Shown: positions 8,103 to 17,580 of the stretch, in pieces
Position numbering within the stretch: the first letter of the stretch is position 1
Layout: each line of letters begins with the position of its first letter
Assembly: GCA_016930075.1 (NCBI GenBank)
Contig: JAFGHS010000075.1
Location: 17,045 to 81,044 of the forward strand
Length of the DNA stretch: 64,000 bases
Source: Deltaproteobacteria bacterium
Lineage (GTDB): Bacteria > Desulfobacterota > Syntrophia > Syntrophales > JAFGHS01
Direction of reading: 5' to 3'
Notes under the pieces: generated by a model
Seen by the model: only the letters and a program-made list of their open reading frames with translations
Databases searched by the model: none
What the model was told of the DNA's origin: nothing
Program-made: the position numbers and the translations under genes

Positions 8103-11030
8103 ATGAAACAACTTGCTAAACAGAAAATTCTTTCGTTTCTGAGACGTTGCGGATATGTCGTGATGCGGGAAGACGATTGGGGCGACCTGTATCGTGAGAG
8201 CGAACGCTGGCGTGATCGCCGCAGGCATATTGTCCAACACCCGCCGATCCATGGCCAGCCCGATATCCAAATCTTCCGGACGCAGGCCGGACCGGGGGTG
8301 CGGCATATCGAAATTGCCGAACGTCTGATCTGCGCCTTTACCGCGGCATCGCGGGATGAAGCGGACCGGCGCATTCCCGGAGCCGGGGACGACCTCTGGA
8401 CGGCAATCCAGAAAGGTGAACTGGCCTCATTTTGGAACGTCATGGAACGAAAGGATCCCCATGCGCTTTCCGAATATCTGCTGCGATTCGGCGACAACGG
8501 GACAGGCTTCGGGGGGCTTACCTTCCATCCGGACGGTTATAATCAGATCAGGGACGAATCGCATATCGCCCTTTCCTATTTCGACAAGGTGGTGTCTCTC
8601 GCAGAGGCCATGGGGTGCCTCCCTTACGAAAATCCGGAGCAGGGTCTCTGGGGCGAAAATCTGTATAAAAGCGTTGACGAGATTTTAGACGCCATTGAAG
8701 AAGAATTCGGCGCCCCCATAACGCCCCCGCAAAACGCCATCGGTGTCTTCGGCATTCAAACATCCCGTGGCGTTTTTCACTACCGCCATCTGAATGCCCT
8801 CTATGCGGCATGGCGGATCAAAACATTGCTATCCTCCGGCCCCGATGCCGTCTGTGAATATGGCGGAGGGCTGGGCGCCGTTCCATACTTCTTGCGAAGT
8901 CTGGGATTTCTTGACTATACGATATACGATCTTCCGATTGCGAATGTCTTTGCCGGGCATTTTCTCATGAACAGCCTTTCCCCGGAAGACGTGGCGTTAT
9001 ACGGCGAGAAGGGCGATACAGATACAATCAAGGTGCTTCCTTACTGGGAATGTCGGAACGCGCCGGATAAGCGTTTTGCTTTAACCATCAACCAGGATTC
9101 TTTCCCGGAAATCGACGAAGCGATGGTTCGCTCATATCTATCGGAAATTCTGAGAACAACCCGCAGCTTCTTCATCAGCATCAATCAGGAGGGGCAGGCG
9201 CCCATCCCCGGCGGGGGCTGTAACCTGAATATTTCCCGGATGATGAAGTCATTGCCGTCATTTAGTCTCCTTCACAGGTCCCGGTATTGGATACGTGAAG
9301 GATATGTAGAAGAGATCTACAAAATCGGCGACGACAGGAGCGGCCAATTTTTTGAGAGGAAAAAGCAATCACCCTTGCAAGCAGCGGCTGAAACGAGGGA
9401 ACAGAATATGCCGTTGACGGAAAACCATATGATGGTTGCAAAGCATCCCATCATATTCAATACGCCCAAAAGACTGATCGAAGTATCTTCCTGGATTACG
9501 CATACGCCGTTTGCGTTTTTCCTTATCAGCATCCTGAAGCCGAAGGCCGTCGTGGAACTGGGGGTTTTCAGCGGCCAGTCCTACGGCGCCTTTTGTCAGG
9601 CCGTGAAGACCCTGAGGCTCGACACCCGGTGTTACGGCATTGATACATGGAAAGGCGACACGCAACTTGGCGCATACGGCGAAGATGTGTATGAGGATTT
9701 ATATTCCTACAACCAAAGGGAGTATGGCGATTTTTCGCGTCTTTTAAGAATGACGTTTGATGACGCCCTGTCCCGTTTTGAAGACGGAAGCATTGACCTG
9801 CTGCATATCGACGGCTTTCACACCTATGAAGGGGTCAAAAACGATTTTGAGTCCTGGCTGCCAAAAATGTCTCCAAGGGGCGTCATGGTTTTTCATGACA
9901 CGTTCATTAAAGACCTTGATTTCGGCGTCTGGAAATTATGGGAAGAAATATCCCAAAAGTACCCCGGTTTTGAGTTTGTTCACGGTTACGGTCTTGGCGT
10001 GGCTGCTGTTGGTACAGAGGTCGATAAGGACTTCAGCGAATTTTTGCATGAAGCCAATGGGGGCAGATTTGTCGGCAAGCTATTCAATGCTTTAGGCCAG
10101 CTCGCTTTGTCCGAAGCGAGAATCAACAGGCTGAGCATTGATTCCCACAAGCAGGAACAGACAGAAATCATTATCCCCGACTTCAATCGCGAGGATTACA
10201 TGGATACCGTAAGGTCGGTGGATGCCATGCCGCTGCCGCCGGAAGCGGATGGGAAGAAGAAATGCGCCATCTTCGTTATGGTAAAAGATGAAGATGTATT
10301 TTTACCCATCTGGTTGAAATATTACAGCCGTTACATGGACGGAAGCGACATCTATGTTTTCGACCATCGAAGTATTGACGGCAGCGTGCAGAAATGTATG
10401 AAGGATTATCAATTCAATGTCATTCGTTTGAATTACCCTTTAAGTTTTGATCATCTTTGGTTTAAATTTGTTGCCGACACGGTGCAGAAAAAGCTTCTTC
10501 AGCATTACGAATATGTCATCTTTACGGATATTGATGAAATAATTCTGCCTGATGTCAATAAATACAAGGGCCTGGACGACTATATTCAGAAACTGGACAA
10601 GGATCACGTACGCTGCATCGGGTATGACCTGATCCATCTGCCGCACAGGGACGAATCCCCCTACGACGCTTCCCGATCGGTCTTGTCTCAGAGACGGTTC
10701 TGGTATCATACGCATTGGTACAATAAAACACTGATATCCCGTCAGCCGTTGAACTGGGAAATCGGGTTCCATGTGGTTCGCAATCTGGATTCCACGATGG
10801 ATGAAGATTTGATGCTGATTCATCTCCACAAGCTCGATTTTGATCTTTGCTGGAGAAAAAGCTTTGAGCGGGCCCGTCTCAAATGGCCTTATGAGGATAT
10901 CATCAACAACAGGGGCTGGCAGAACAGGATTACGGATATTGACAAATTCAGGGATTATTACGAAGGATGGCCGGATAACTTTAAAATAGAGGAAATTCCT
11001 GAGGACTTAAGAAAAAGCAATATTTTCTAA
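8103..11030 (+). CDS. Three-module sugar methyltransferase / methyltransferase / GT2-like protein
   Basis: 975 residues. Module 1 (about 130-420) resembles the putative sugar O-methyltransferase (NanM-like) family, with CEYGGGLGAVPYFLRSLGF near 248. Module 2 (about 440-650) is a Methyltransf_24-type SAM domain, with VVELGVFSGQSYGAF near 480 and IDLLHIDGFHTYEGVKNDFE; the same family forms the N terminus of the protein at 22329. Module 3 (about 715-975) is a GT2-like domain (Glyco_tranf_2_4 type) with FVMVKDEDVFLPIWLKYY and the metal motif TDIDEIILP. It follows the tandem methyltransferase by 18 bases. It probably both extends and methylates the glycan in the cytoplasm before export; which reactions remain active is unknown. 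Confidence 0.75.
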   Translation: MKQLAKQKILSFLRRCGYVVMREDDWGDLYRESERWRDRRRHIVQHPPIHGQPDIQIFRTQAGPGVRHIEIAERLICAFTAASRDEADRRIPGAGDDLWTAIQKGELASFWNVMERKDPHALSEYLLRFGDNGTGFGGLTFHPDGYNQIRDESHIALSYFDKVVSLAEAMGCLPYENPEQGLWGENLYKSVDEILDAIEEEFGAPITPPQNAIGVFGIQTSRGVFHYRHLNALYAAWRIKTLLSSGPDAVCEYGGGLGAVPYFLRSLGFLDYTIYDLPIANVFAGHFLMNSLSPEDVALYGEKGDTDTIKVLPYWECRNAPDKRFALTINQDSFPEIDEAMVRSYLSEILRTTRSFFISINQEGQAPIPGGGCNLNISRMMKSLPSFSLLHRSRYWIREGYVEEIYKIGDDRSGQFFERKKQSPLQAAAETREQNMPLTENHMMVAKHPIIFNTPKRLIEVSSWITHTPFAFFLISILKPKAVVELGVFSGQSYGAFCQAVKTLRLDTRCYGIDTWKGDTQLGAYGEDVYEDLYSYNQREYGDFSRLLRMTFDDALSRFEDGSIDLLHIDGFHTYEGVKNDFESWLPKMSPRGVMVFHDTFIKDLDFGVWKLWEEISQKYPGFEFVHGYGLGVAAVGTEVDKDFSEFLHEANGGRFVGKLFNALGQLALSEARINRLSIDSHKQEQTEIIIPDFNREDYMDTVRSVDAMPLPPEADGKKKCAIFVMVKDEDVFLPIWLKYYSRYMDGSDIYVFDHRSIDGSVQKCMKDYQFNVIRLNYPLSFDHLWFKFVADTVQKKLLQHYEYVIFTDIDEIILPDVNKYKGLDDYIQKLDKDHVRCIGYDLIHLPHRDESPYDASRSVLSQRRFWYHTHWYNKTLISRQPLNWEIGFHVVRNLDSTMDEDLMLIHLHKLDFDLCWRKSFERARLKWPYEDIINNRGWQNRITDIDKFRDYYEGWPDNFKIEEIPEDLRKSNIF

Positions 11031-11090
11031 AGATAATGGCTGGTTTCACAGGATCATGAGAATCGTCAAATAAAAGAGAGGGAGGAATAC

Positions 11091-11729
11091 GTGAAAATAA
11101 TATCCATAAAAGATTTTAACATCCCCGACGTCAAGATTATCCGCTTTGCCCGTTTTTGCGACCAGCGCGGTTATTTTTCCGAATCGTTCCGCGACAGCGA
11201 TTTTTACAATAATCCGGAAATGGAATTTATGAAAGGTATGGCCTTTGTCCAAATGAATGAGAGCTATTCCCGCCTCCTGACCATACGGGGGCTTCATTTC
11301 CAATGGAATCCCTTCATGGGGAAACTGGTCCGCACCCTGCGCGGCCGCATGGTCGATTTGATGCTCGATATCCGCAAAGGATCGTCCACCTTTGGCATGG
11401 CTTCCATGTATGACATGCCGGCCTGCCTGGAGCGTGATTACACGGAGTGGATTTGGGTTCCTCCGGGATTCGCCCACGGCAATTTCTTTACCGAGGACAG
11501 CCAGATAGAGTATCTCTGCACCGGTGAGTACAGCCCCGGATGCGAGGCGGGCATATCACCGCTGGCGAAGGACATCAACTGGTCCCTGGCCGACGGCAGC
11601 TTGAAAAAGGAATTTGATTCCATCGCGGTGAAAACAACGCTCATGACCGACAAAGACAGAGACGGTTTTTCCCTCAAAGCATGGTTAAATGATGATCGTT
11701 CCGGGAATTTCATATACGGGAAATGTTAA
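11091..11729 (+). CDS. dTDP-4-dehydrorhamnose 3,5-epimerase-like protein (RmlC family)
   Basis: 212-residue cupin-like epimerase of the RmlC family, which epimerises C3 and/or C5 of a 4-keto-6-deoxy nucleotide sugar. Seen are the catalytic His in TIRGLHFQ near residue 65, WVPPGFAHGN near 121, and the loop YSPGCEAGISPLAKDINW near 145-162. GTG start with a strong GGGAGGAATAC site upstream. It overlaps the next frame and clearly works with the following SDR genes. No rmlA or rmlB lies in the window, so the precursor must be made elsewhere or the substrate is not dTDP-linked. Confidence 0.82.
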   Translation: MKIISIKDFNIPDVKIIRFARFCDQRGYFSESFRDSDFYNNPEMEFMKGMAFVQMNESYSRLLTIRGLHFQWNPFMGKLVRTLRGRMVDLMLDIRKGSSTFGMASMYDMPACLERDYTEWIWVPPGFAHGNFFTEDSQIEYLCTGEYSPGCEAGISPLAKDINWSLADGSLKKEFDSIAVKTTLMTDKDRDGFSLKAWLNDDRSGNFIYGKC

Positions 11730-11740
11730 GGGTGACGAAT

Positions 11741-12463
11741 ATGACGGATCAAAGGAAAATACTCTTCACGGGCGGAAGCGGCTTGCTTGGGTCCGAATTT
11801 AAAAAAATCCTGCCGGATGCATGCTATCCTTCGAGGACGGATTTTGATGTTACGAACTACGATCAGATGGATCGATACGTAGGAGACGGTAACTGGTCTG
11901 TGATGATCCATGCCGCCGCGTTTACGTCGCCTCCTAAAGTCGATCAGGATCCCCTTCGCGCTATCGATGTGAATATCATCGGCACGTCGAATGTCGTTAA
12001 GCTGTGCAAAAAATACGGCCTGAAACTGATCTATATTTGCACGGATTATGTTTTCAAAGGTGACTGTGGAAACTACAAAGAGGATGATCCGGTTTTTCCG
12101 GTGAATAAATACGCCTGGTCAAAACTCGGCGGCGAATGCGCCGTCCGCCTGTATGATAATTCGATCATTGTCAGGACAACCTTTGGGCCCGATGTGTTTC
12201 CTTATGAAAAGGCCTTTGTGGATCAGTGGACCAGCCGGGAGAGCGTTTCGATTACGGCGCGGATGATTGCGGCCCTTCTCGATAAGGATTTTAAGGGGAC
12301 CGTTCATGTCGGCGGCAAAAGAAAATCCGTATTTGCCTATGCCAAAGGTCTTGATTCGAAAAAAGATATAAAAGAATTATCGATCCACGAGATTGATTTT
12401 ACGGTTCCGGCAGATACGTCCATGAACTGCGACCTGTATAACGGCCTGGTCGGCAAGAAATAG
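11741..12463 (+). CDS. RmlD-like sugar-nucleotide reductase (SDR)
   Basis: 240-residue short-chain dehydrogenase similar to dTDP-4-dehydrorhamnose reductase. The NAD(P) glycine motif is FTGGSGLLGSEF at the N terminus, the catalytic YxxxK is in NKYAWSKLGGE, and RTTFGPDVFPYEKAFVD follows. At 240 residues it is shorter than typical RmlD (about 290), with a contracted C-terminal substrate half. I prefer ATG 11741, preceded by AAGGGTGA, over ATG 11723, which overlaps the previous stop. It likely reduces the product of the RmlC-like enzyme. Confidence 0.78.
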   Translation: MTDQRKILFTGGSGLLGSEFKKILPDACYPSRTDFDVTNYDQMDRYVGDGNWSVMIHAAAFTSPPKVDQDPLRAIDVNIIGTSNVVKLCKKYGLKLIYICTDYVFKGDCGNYKEDDPVFPVNKYAWSKLGGECAVRLYDNSIIVRTTFGPDVFPYEKAFVDQWTSRESVSITARMIAALLDKDFKGTVHVGGKRKSVFAYAKGLDSKKDIKELSIHEIDFTVPADTSMNCDLYNGLVGKK

Positions 12464-12506
12464 TAATATTGTTAAACATTTTGATTAAATAAGGGAGCAG
12501 GGTAAT

Positions 12507-13463
12507 ATGAAAATTCTTTTAGCCGGCGGTGCGGGATACATCGGATCCGTTCTTGCACCCGTTTTGATCGATCATGGTTATGACGTTGAAGTCATCGACT
12601 TGCTTTGGTTCGGCAACCATCTTCCAAAAGAAGTAAAGGTGATCAAAAAGGAACTCTTTGAATGCAAAAAAGAGGATTTGATCGGTTATGACCAGGTCAT
12701 TTTTCTTGCCGGTCTTTCCAACGATCCCATGGCGGAATTTAATCCGGCAAAGAATTTTATCGACAACGGCGCCCTGCCGTCCTATCTGGCATACAAAGCC
12801 AAAAAGGCAGGGGTTAAGCGCTTCATTTACGCCTCTTCGTGTTCGGTTTATGGTTATACGGTTGACAAGCTCTATGATGAAGAATCGCCGGCGATCAGCA
12901 ATTATCCGTATGGGATATCCAAACTCCAGGGAGAGCGGGGCGTACTGCAAATGCAGGATGAAAATTTTTCAGTCATCGCCCTCAGGCAGGGGACCATCTG
13001 TGGTTTCAGCCCCCGTATGCGGTTTGATCTGATCGTCAACACGATGTTTAAAGCCGCTTTTTTAGATAAGACAATCACGGTCAATAATCCGTCCATCTGG
13101 CGGCCCGTTTACGACATTCGCGATGCCGCAAATGCCTTTGTCCGGGCGATACAGGCGAATTATTCCATAAACGGCGTATTCAATGTCACCTCCGATAATT
13201 ACACCGTCGGTCAGGTTGCCGATCTCGTAAAGCACGAAATGGAGAAGAAAACCGGCAATAAAATAACGTTGGATATTAAAAATATTCAGGATTTTAGAAA
13301 CTATAAGGTAACGGTCGACAAGGCAAAAACCTATCTTGGCTTTCAGCCCTTGTACACCATTAAAGGCATCGTTGATCATTTGTTTGATCATATTCATTAT
13401 TTCGGTGATTTTGAAAATGACGAGTTTTATAACCTGCGGACATTTAAGAATATTCAGTTTTAG
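12507..13463 (+). CDS. NAD-dependent sugar epimerase/dehydratase (SDR)
   Basis: 318-residue extended SDR. It has the N-terminal LLAGGAGYIGSVLAPVL, active-site Ser in YASSCSVYGY and catalytic YGISK in YPYGISKLQGE. WRPVYDIRDAANAFVRAI is typical of extended SDRs acting on nucleotide sugars. GGGAGCAGGG lies just before the ATG. It closes the RmlC/RmlD-like trio, so a deoxysugar pathway is likely. The reaction (4-epimerase, reductase or dehydratase) cannot be settled by eye. Confidence 0.8.
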   Translation: MKILLAGGAGYIGSVLAPVLIDHGYDVEVIDLLWFGNHLPKEVKVIKKELFECKKEDLIGYDQVIFLAGLSNDPMAEFNPAKNFIDNGALPSYLAYKAKKAGVKRFIYASSCSVYGYTVDKLYDEESPAISNYPYGISKLQGERGVLQMQDENFSVIALRQGTICGFSPRMRFDLIVNTMFKAAFLDKTITVNNPSIWRPVYDIRDAANAFVRAIQANYSINGVFNVTSDNYTVGQVADLVKHEMEKKTGNKITLDIKNIQDFRNYKVTVDKAKTYLGFQPLYTIKGIVDHLFDHIHYFGDFENDEFYNLRTFKNIQF

Positions 13464-13552
13464 CAGGAGCAGGTCGCAAATTTATTATGAATATCGCAAA
13501 GTCCATATATGTAGCGCATAAATGACATTCATGGTGTAAAAGGCGTGAGTTT

Positions 13553-14695
13553 ATGGCTGAAAACGTCATGAATCCCATAAATTTCAACTCGAAAAATCAT
13601 TCCACGGAAATTGATTCTCTGAGGGCCGTAGCGGCGCTTCTGGTCTTTTTTTACCATTCTGTCGGGGTGATGATAAAGCCGAATCCCGCGTTTCCTCACG
13701 ATGCATCGGGTTATCTTTTAAGCTTTGTTTTTACGGGTGCGACAGGCGTCACCCTGTTTTTTGTCATCAGCAGTTTTCTCCTTTCGATCCCGTTTTATCT
13801 GAAACCGGATAACAGCAGGGTAAGTTTCTTCAAAAAAAGGCTATTGCGCATACTCCCGATGTATTTCTTCATTGTTCTCATTGCAGGATTACTGGCGGGG
13901 AGAAACAATCCGATGGAAGTTGTCCGTTCATTTTTCTTTCTTTTTGACGCCTGGGCGCTATTTCCTTTTAGCACGCCCTGGTGGAGCCTGCGCACGGAGA
14001 TGGAATTTTACATTCTTCTCGGCCTTCTCATGCCGTTGATTCATTTCCGGAAAGGAAGGCCCATTCTTCTTGCATCCATTGCCGCAATCTTCATTGGCAG
14101 ATACTTCATCTTCGCACATCCGGAGCTTTCAGGATCAAACCGCTATCTATATAATATACTGTTTCAGTCGGCAGTATCTCATGCCCCGACCTTTTTGATC
14201 GGAATCGCCGCTTCCATCATTTATATCAAGTTCGGGGCATCCATGAAGGCGTATTTTTTTAAAAGCAAAATTTTCAATAGTGTCGTATCCGACTTCATTT
14301 TTTTTCTCATTTTGGCTGTTCTTGCGTTCGTGTTGAGGAAAGTGGCGATAATGGGCAGCATGATTCATGCCGAATTGAAATGGCCGCAGCATCATACCTA
14401 TGAGGCATTCCTCTGGAGCCTCGTGCTGCTTTCGCTTATTGTTCTTCCCATGAGAATTAAATCGTTGATTTCAAACAGATTTCTTGCACGCATTGGGGAA
14501 ACGACCTATTCGTTCTACCTCATCAATCTTCCCGTGATGTTTTATATTGATACAAATTTGCTTTCCATACAGAAAGGATTTACCTTGATTTATTTTGGTA
14601 AACTGCTGCTGATTCTCATGGTGACGTTGATATTGTCGTTTCTTTCTTACCGCTTTATAGAAAGGCCTTTTTTGCGCATTAAAGACCGTCTGTGA
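13553..14695 (+). CDS. Acyltransferase-3 family membrane protein (OafA/YrhL-like)
   Basis: 380-residue integral membrane acyltransferase with about ten membrane spans. Family marks are the N-terminal EIDSLRAVAALLVFFYHS with its catalytic-type His, RLLRILPMYFF in the first loop and TPWWSLRTEMEFY. There is no C-terminal SGNH domain, so it is the short form. These proteins move an acyl group, usually acetyl, onto surface sugars at the membrane. Its place in the locus predicts O-acetylation of the O-antigen. It converges on the - strand gene ending at 14705. Confidence 0.88.
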   Translation: MAENVMNPINFNSKNHSTEIDSLRAVAALLVFFYHSVGVMIKPNPAFPHDASGYLLSFVFTGATGVTLFFVISSFLLSIPFYLKPDNSRVSFFKKRLLRILPMYFFIVLIAGLLAGRNNPMEVVRSFFFLFDAWALFPFSTPWWSLRTEMEFYILLGLLMPLIHFRKGRPILLASIAAIFIGRYFIFAHPELSGSNRYLYNILFQSAVSHAPTFLIGIAASIIYIKFGASMKAYFFKSKIFNSVVSDFIFFLILAVLAFVLRKVAIMGSMIHAELKWPQHHTYEAFLWSLVLLSLIVLPMRIKSLISNRFLARIGETTYSFYLINLPVMFYIDTNLLSIQKGFTLIYFGKLLLILMVTLILSFLSYRFIERPFLRIKDRL

Positions 14696-14704
14696 CGGTG
14701 AAGA

Positions 14705-16489
14705 TTAGTCGCCTTTCTTTGCGAATTTGCATGCAGAAACGATCAATGATGAAATCCGCCACCTTTTTTTCTCAATATTCTGATCTGCGACGTGGCAATC
14801 CCTTTCAACAAAATATACCCTTCTGCCTTCAACCGTATTGGTCGGGTATGTAATTGAGAATATGGCTGCTTTTCCGGGAAAATCCACAGGGGAAAGAAAG
14901 ATAAGTAAAAAACGGTCATGCATGGTATTATCTATAAAAACAGATGTACCTTCCGGGTAGTCCCTGATCGTTTTCTTGATGTCGGAAACAGTATCATCGT
15001 ACAGCTTTCGTTCTCTTGCCGATTCATTCGCCGGGTCAATTGTTTTTGCGGTCCGGATGCTGGGATATATGGAACATGCGATTAATATGCATGTAAAGAT
15101 TACGGCGATTTTTGAAATTTTCGGATAATTATTCAGTAGTTCATGGGCCATTAAAATGATGGTAACGATAACAATGATTAAAATGACATAATAATACCGG
15201 GGAGTGATTGATCCAATGCTGATAGGAATATTGAACATCAGATAATAGAACGCTCGTCCGTATGCCGTCAGCCCGATTAATCCGAGGAAAAGAATGCTGA
15301 GTACGGCGTAAAACCTGAATCTGTTGCCTTTAGAACGTAAAAACAAAACAGTAAACAGCATGCCGACAGGAAGTGAGATAAAAAAAGCGGCCGGCGGGAA
15401 TGTTGTCATGGATGTTACAAAAAGCAAAGGAAAGGCGCCTGCACAATAAATACTGTATGCGGCCATCCTGATCAGCATTTCCAGCATGTGACGATAATAG
15501 GTCAGAGCAATACCCGAGGCAACAAGTTGTGCCTGCTGAACGTCCCCGCCGAAAAAATTATAAAATGTGTCTCTGAAAATATACAATAACAAAATAAGGA
15601 TGATGACCGGAAACATAGATGCCGCGATTTTCAATTTGCTTTCATTTTCCCAAAGAATCATCACGATCGCAATGGGCGCCAGGCATGCGAGCGCCAACCC
15701 GCTTCCGTAAGACGCTGCCATCAGGAGCAAGTAGGCGGACCATCGTAACGCCACGGGCGGTGAAAAAGCGAAGGCTCCTTTTTGGACTTTGATGAGCTCG
15801 TAAAAAAACAACAGGAAGAAAAGGCCGACCAGAATTTGACCGTATGCACTATACCATGCCAAGGTTGCATAACTGACGGGGCTGATTCCCCAAATCATCG
15901 TTCCAATAGCGGCAAACGATGATTTATTTGTTAAAAGATGAAGAATTTTATACAGAAAGTATGCAACGCACAGGTGGGTTATAAGAACGATTGAAAAATA
16001 GGCCACCGAATTTAAGCCGAACAACTTAAACATCAAATAGAATATCAGATTGCGGAAGATATACAGATGGCCGCCATGAGAAGAAAAAATGAATTCAAGC
16101 GGTCTCCAGTTGGAAATCTGGTACAAGTGCAGAAAGTCATCTGCATAAAAGAAATTAAAAAGAAGTTGAAAATTTACAATGACAATAACGGCAAGTGACA
16201 TGACAAGCATCGTTTGCTTTGCGTGTGTATGAAACAGGGAATAAATTTTTAATCTTGATTGTTTACACTGCAAAGCTATACCGTGCCTCCCTATCGCTTT
16301 GTTAAGAATTACCGGAAAATCTGTAAATATTTCATCAGGATCGAAGAGGTTCCTCATGATGGAAGAACAGATACCCCAATCGCCGCTCAAATTCCCTACA
16401 AGGAACCACTCGGAAGCACCGGTAGACTGCCTCAATCGCCTCAAAAAAGTCAAATATAATAATATGAAAGTGGTCTGAATTTGTAACAT
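14705..16489 (-). CDS. Polytopic membrane protein, GT-C-like
   Basis: Up to 594 residues, with a first membrane span near residue 93 and about ten more. Right after that first span is FYADDFLHLYQ, an acidic pair in the first periplasmic loop as in GT-C glycosyltransferases (PMT/ArnT-like), and the C terminus is a soluble tail. Such enzymes use polyprenyl-phosphate sugars to decorate glycans in the periplasm. The N-terminal part before residue 45 is unlikely; ATG at 16357 is an alternative start (550 aa), and no good ribosome-binding site was seen for either. It is the only - strand gene inside the + strand locus. AT-richer than its neighbours, so possibly acquired separately. Confidence 0.6.
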   Translation of the reverse strand: MLQIQTTFILLYLTFLRRLRQSTGASEWFLVGNLSGDWGICSSIMRNLFDPDEIFTDFPVILNKAIGRHGIALQCKQSRLKIYSLFHTHAKQTMLVMSLAVIVIVNFQLLFNFFYADDFLHLYQISNWRPLEFIFSSHGGHLYIFRNLIFYLMFKLFGLNSVAYFSIVLITHLCVAYFLYKILHLLTNKSSFAAIGTMIWGISPVSYATLAWYSAYGQILVGLFFLLFFYELIKVQKGAFAFSPPVALRWSAYLLLMAASYGSGLALACLAPIAIVMILWENESKLKIAASMFPVIILILLLYIFRDTFYNFFGGDVQQAQLVASGIALTYYRHMLEMLIRMAAYSIYCAGAFPLLFVTSMTTFPPAAFFISLPVGMLFTVLFLRSKGNRFRFYAVLSILFLGLIGLTAYGRAFYYLMFNIPISIGSITPRYYYVILIIVIVTIILMAHELLNNYPKISKIAVIFTCILIACSIYPSIRTAKTIDPANESARERKLYDDTVSDIKKTIRDYPEGTSVFIDNTMHDRFLLIFLSPVDFPGKAAIFSITYPTNTVEGRRVYFVERDCHVADQNIEKKRWRISSLIVSACKFAKKGD

Positions 16490-16537
16490 GGAAATAAATA
16501 CATTGTGCTGATAATCATTCCAAAAGTGAGGTGAAAA

Positions 16538-17575
16538 ATGAAGGTTTTAGTAACCGGCGGGTGTGGATTTCTGGGATCGCATGTCTGTGAATTTTACATA
16601 AAAAAGGGTGCCGCGGTCATTGCTTACGATAATATGACCAAGCATGAATTGAAAAGGACCGGCCTGGCAACGGAAGAAGCTCGCGATTTTAACTGGAACT
16701 TCCTGAAGGGCCTCGGCGTTAAACTTGTGAAGGCCGATATACGGAATTACGAGGAGCTTCTGGATCATGCAAGTGGTTGCGATTACATGATTCATACCGC
16801 CGCCCAGCCGGCCATGACGATCAGCTGGGAGGACCCCCGGCTCGACATTACAACCAATATTATGGGGACATTTAATGTTCTTGAAGCGGCCCGTAAATTG
16901 AAAATACCGGTTGTCAGTTGTGCCACAATCCATGTTTACGGAAACAAGATCAACGAGGAACTCGAGGAAGAAAAAACCAGATACACAAGAAAACCTCAGG
17001 GCATCAACGAAACATATCCGATCCTTGGCGGTTCCCTCTCGCCTTTGCATGGTTCAAAAGCGGCGTTAGACATCTATACAAAGGTCTATATCGACACTTA
17101 CCAACTGGAAGCGGCAAGCTTTCGTTTGACGGGAATTTACGGCACGCGGCAGTTCGGCGGCGAGGATCACGGCTGGGTGGCGAATTTTGCCATTCGGGCG
17201 GTTTTGAATTGGCCGCTCACGGTTTTTGGCACGGGCAAGCAGATTCGCGACATCATTTATGCGACGGATATCTGCGAGGCCTTTGACGCGTTTTACAAAT
17301 CAAGAAAACCGGGCATTTACAACATCGGAGGCGGATTAAAAACCGCCATATCCCTGCTGGAGTGCATCGATCTGATCGGAGAAATAAACGGCCGGCAACC
17401 CGATGTTCAATTTGCCCCCGACCGTTATGCCGACCTTCGGTATTTTATCTGCGACATCACCAAGGCGCAAAAGGAACTTGCCTGGGAGCCGAAAATTCTT
17501 CCCCGGGAGGGCGTCTCAACGCTGATCGACTGGATCAAGGATAACCGCAACATTCTCGCGACGAAAGAAGGGTAA
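16538..17575 (+). CDS. Extended SDR, CDP-paratose/tyvelose 2-epimerase-like
   Basis: 345-residue nucleotide-sugar SDR resembling CDP-paratose 2-epimerases. It shows VTGGCGFLGSHVCEFY, the segment SCATIHVYGNKI at the active-site Ser/Thr strand, and FGTGKQIRDIIYATDICEAF. The catalytic YxxxK region reads SPLHGSKAALD: Lys is kept but the Tyr position is Leu. This could mean another residue supplies the acid/base or a changed reaction. AAGTGAGG precedes the ATG. Its stop overlaps the next start region, so it is coupled to the nucleotidyltransferase. Confidence 0.75.
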   Translation: MKVLVTGGCGFLGSHVCEFYIKKGAAVIAYDNMTKHELKRTGLATEEARDFNWNFLKGLGVKLVKADIRNYEELLDHASGCDYMIHTAAQPAMTISWEDPRLDITTNIMGTFNVLEAARKLKIPVVSCATIHVYGNKINEELEEEKTRYTRKPQGINETYPILGGSLSPLHGSKAALDIYTKVYIDTYQLEAASFRLTGIYGTRQFGGEDHGWVANFAIRAVLNWPLTVFGTGKQIRDIIYATDICEAFDAFYKSRKPGIYNIGGGLKTAISLLECIDLIGEINGRQPDVQFAPDRYADLRYFICDITKAQKELAWEPKILPREGVSTLIDWIKDNRNILATKEG

Positions 17576-17580
17576 TGCCA

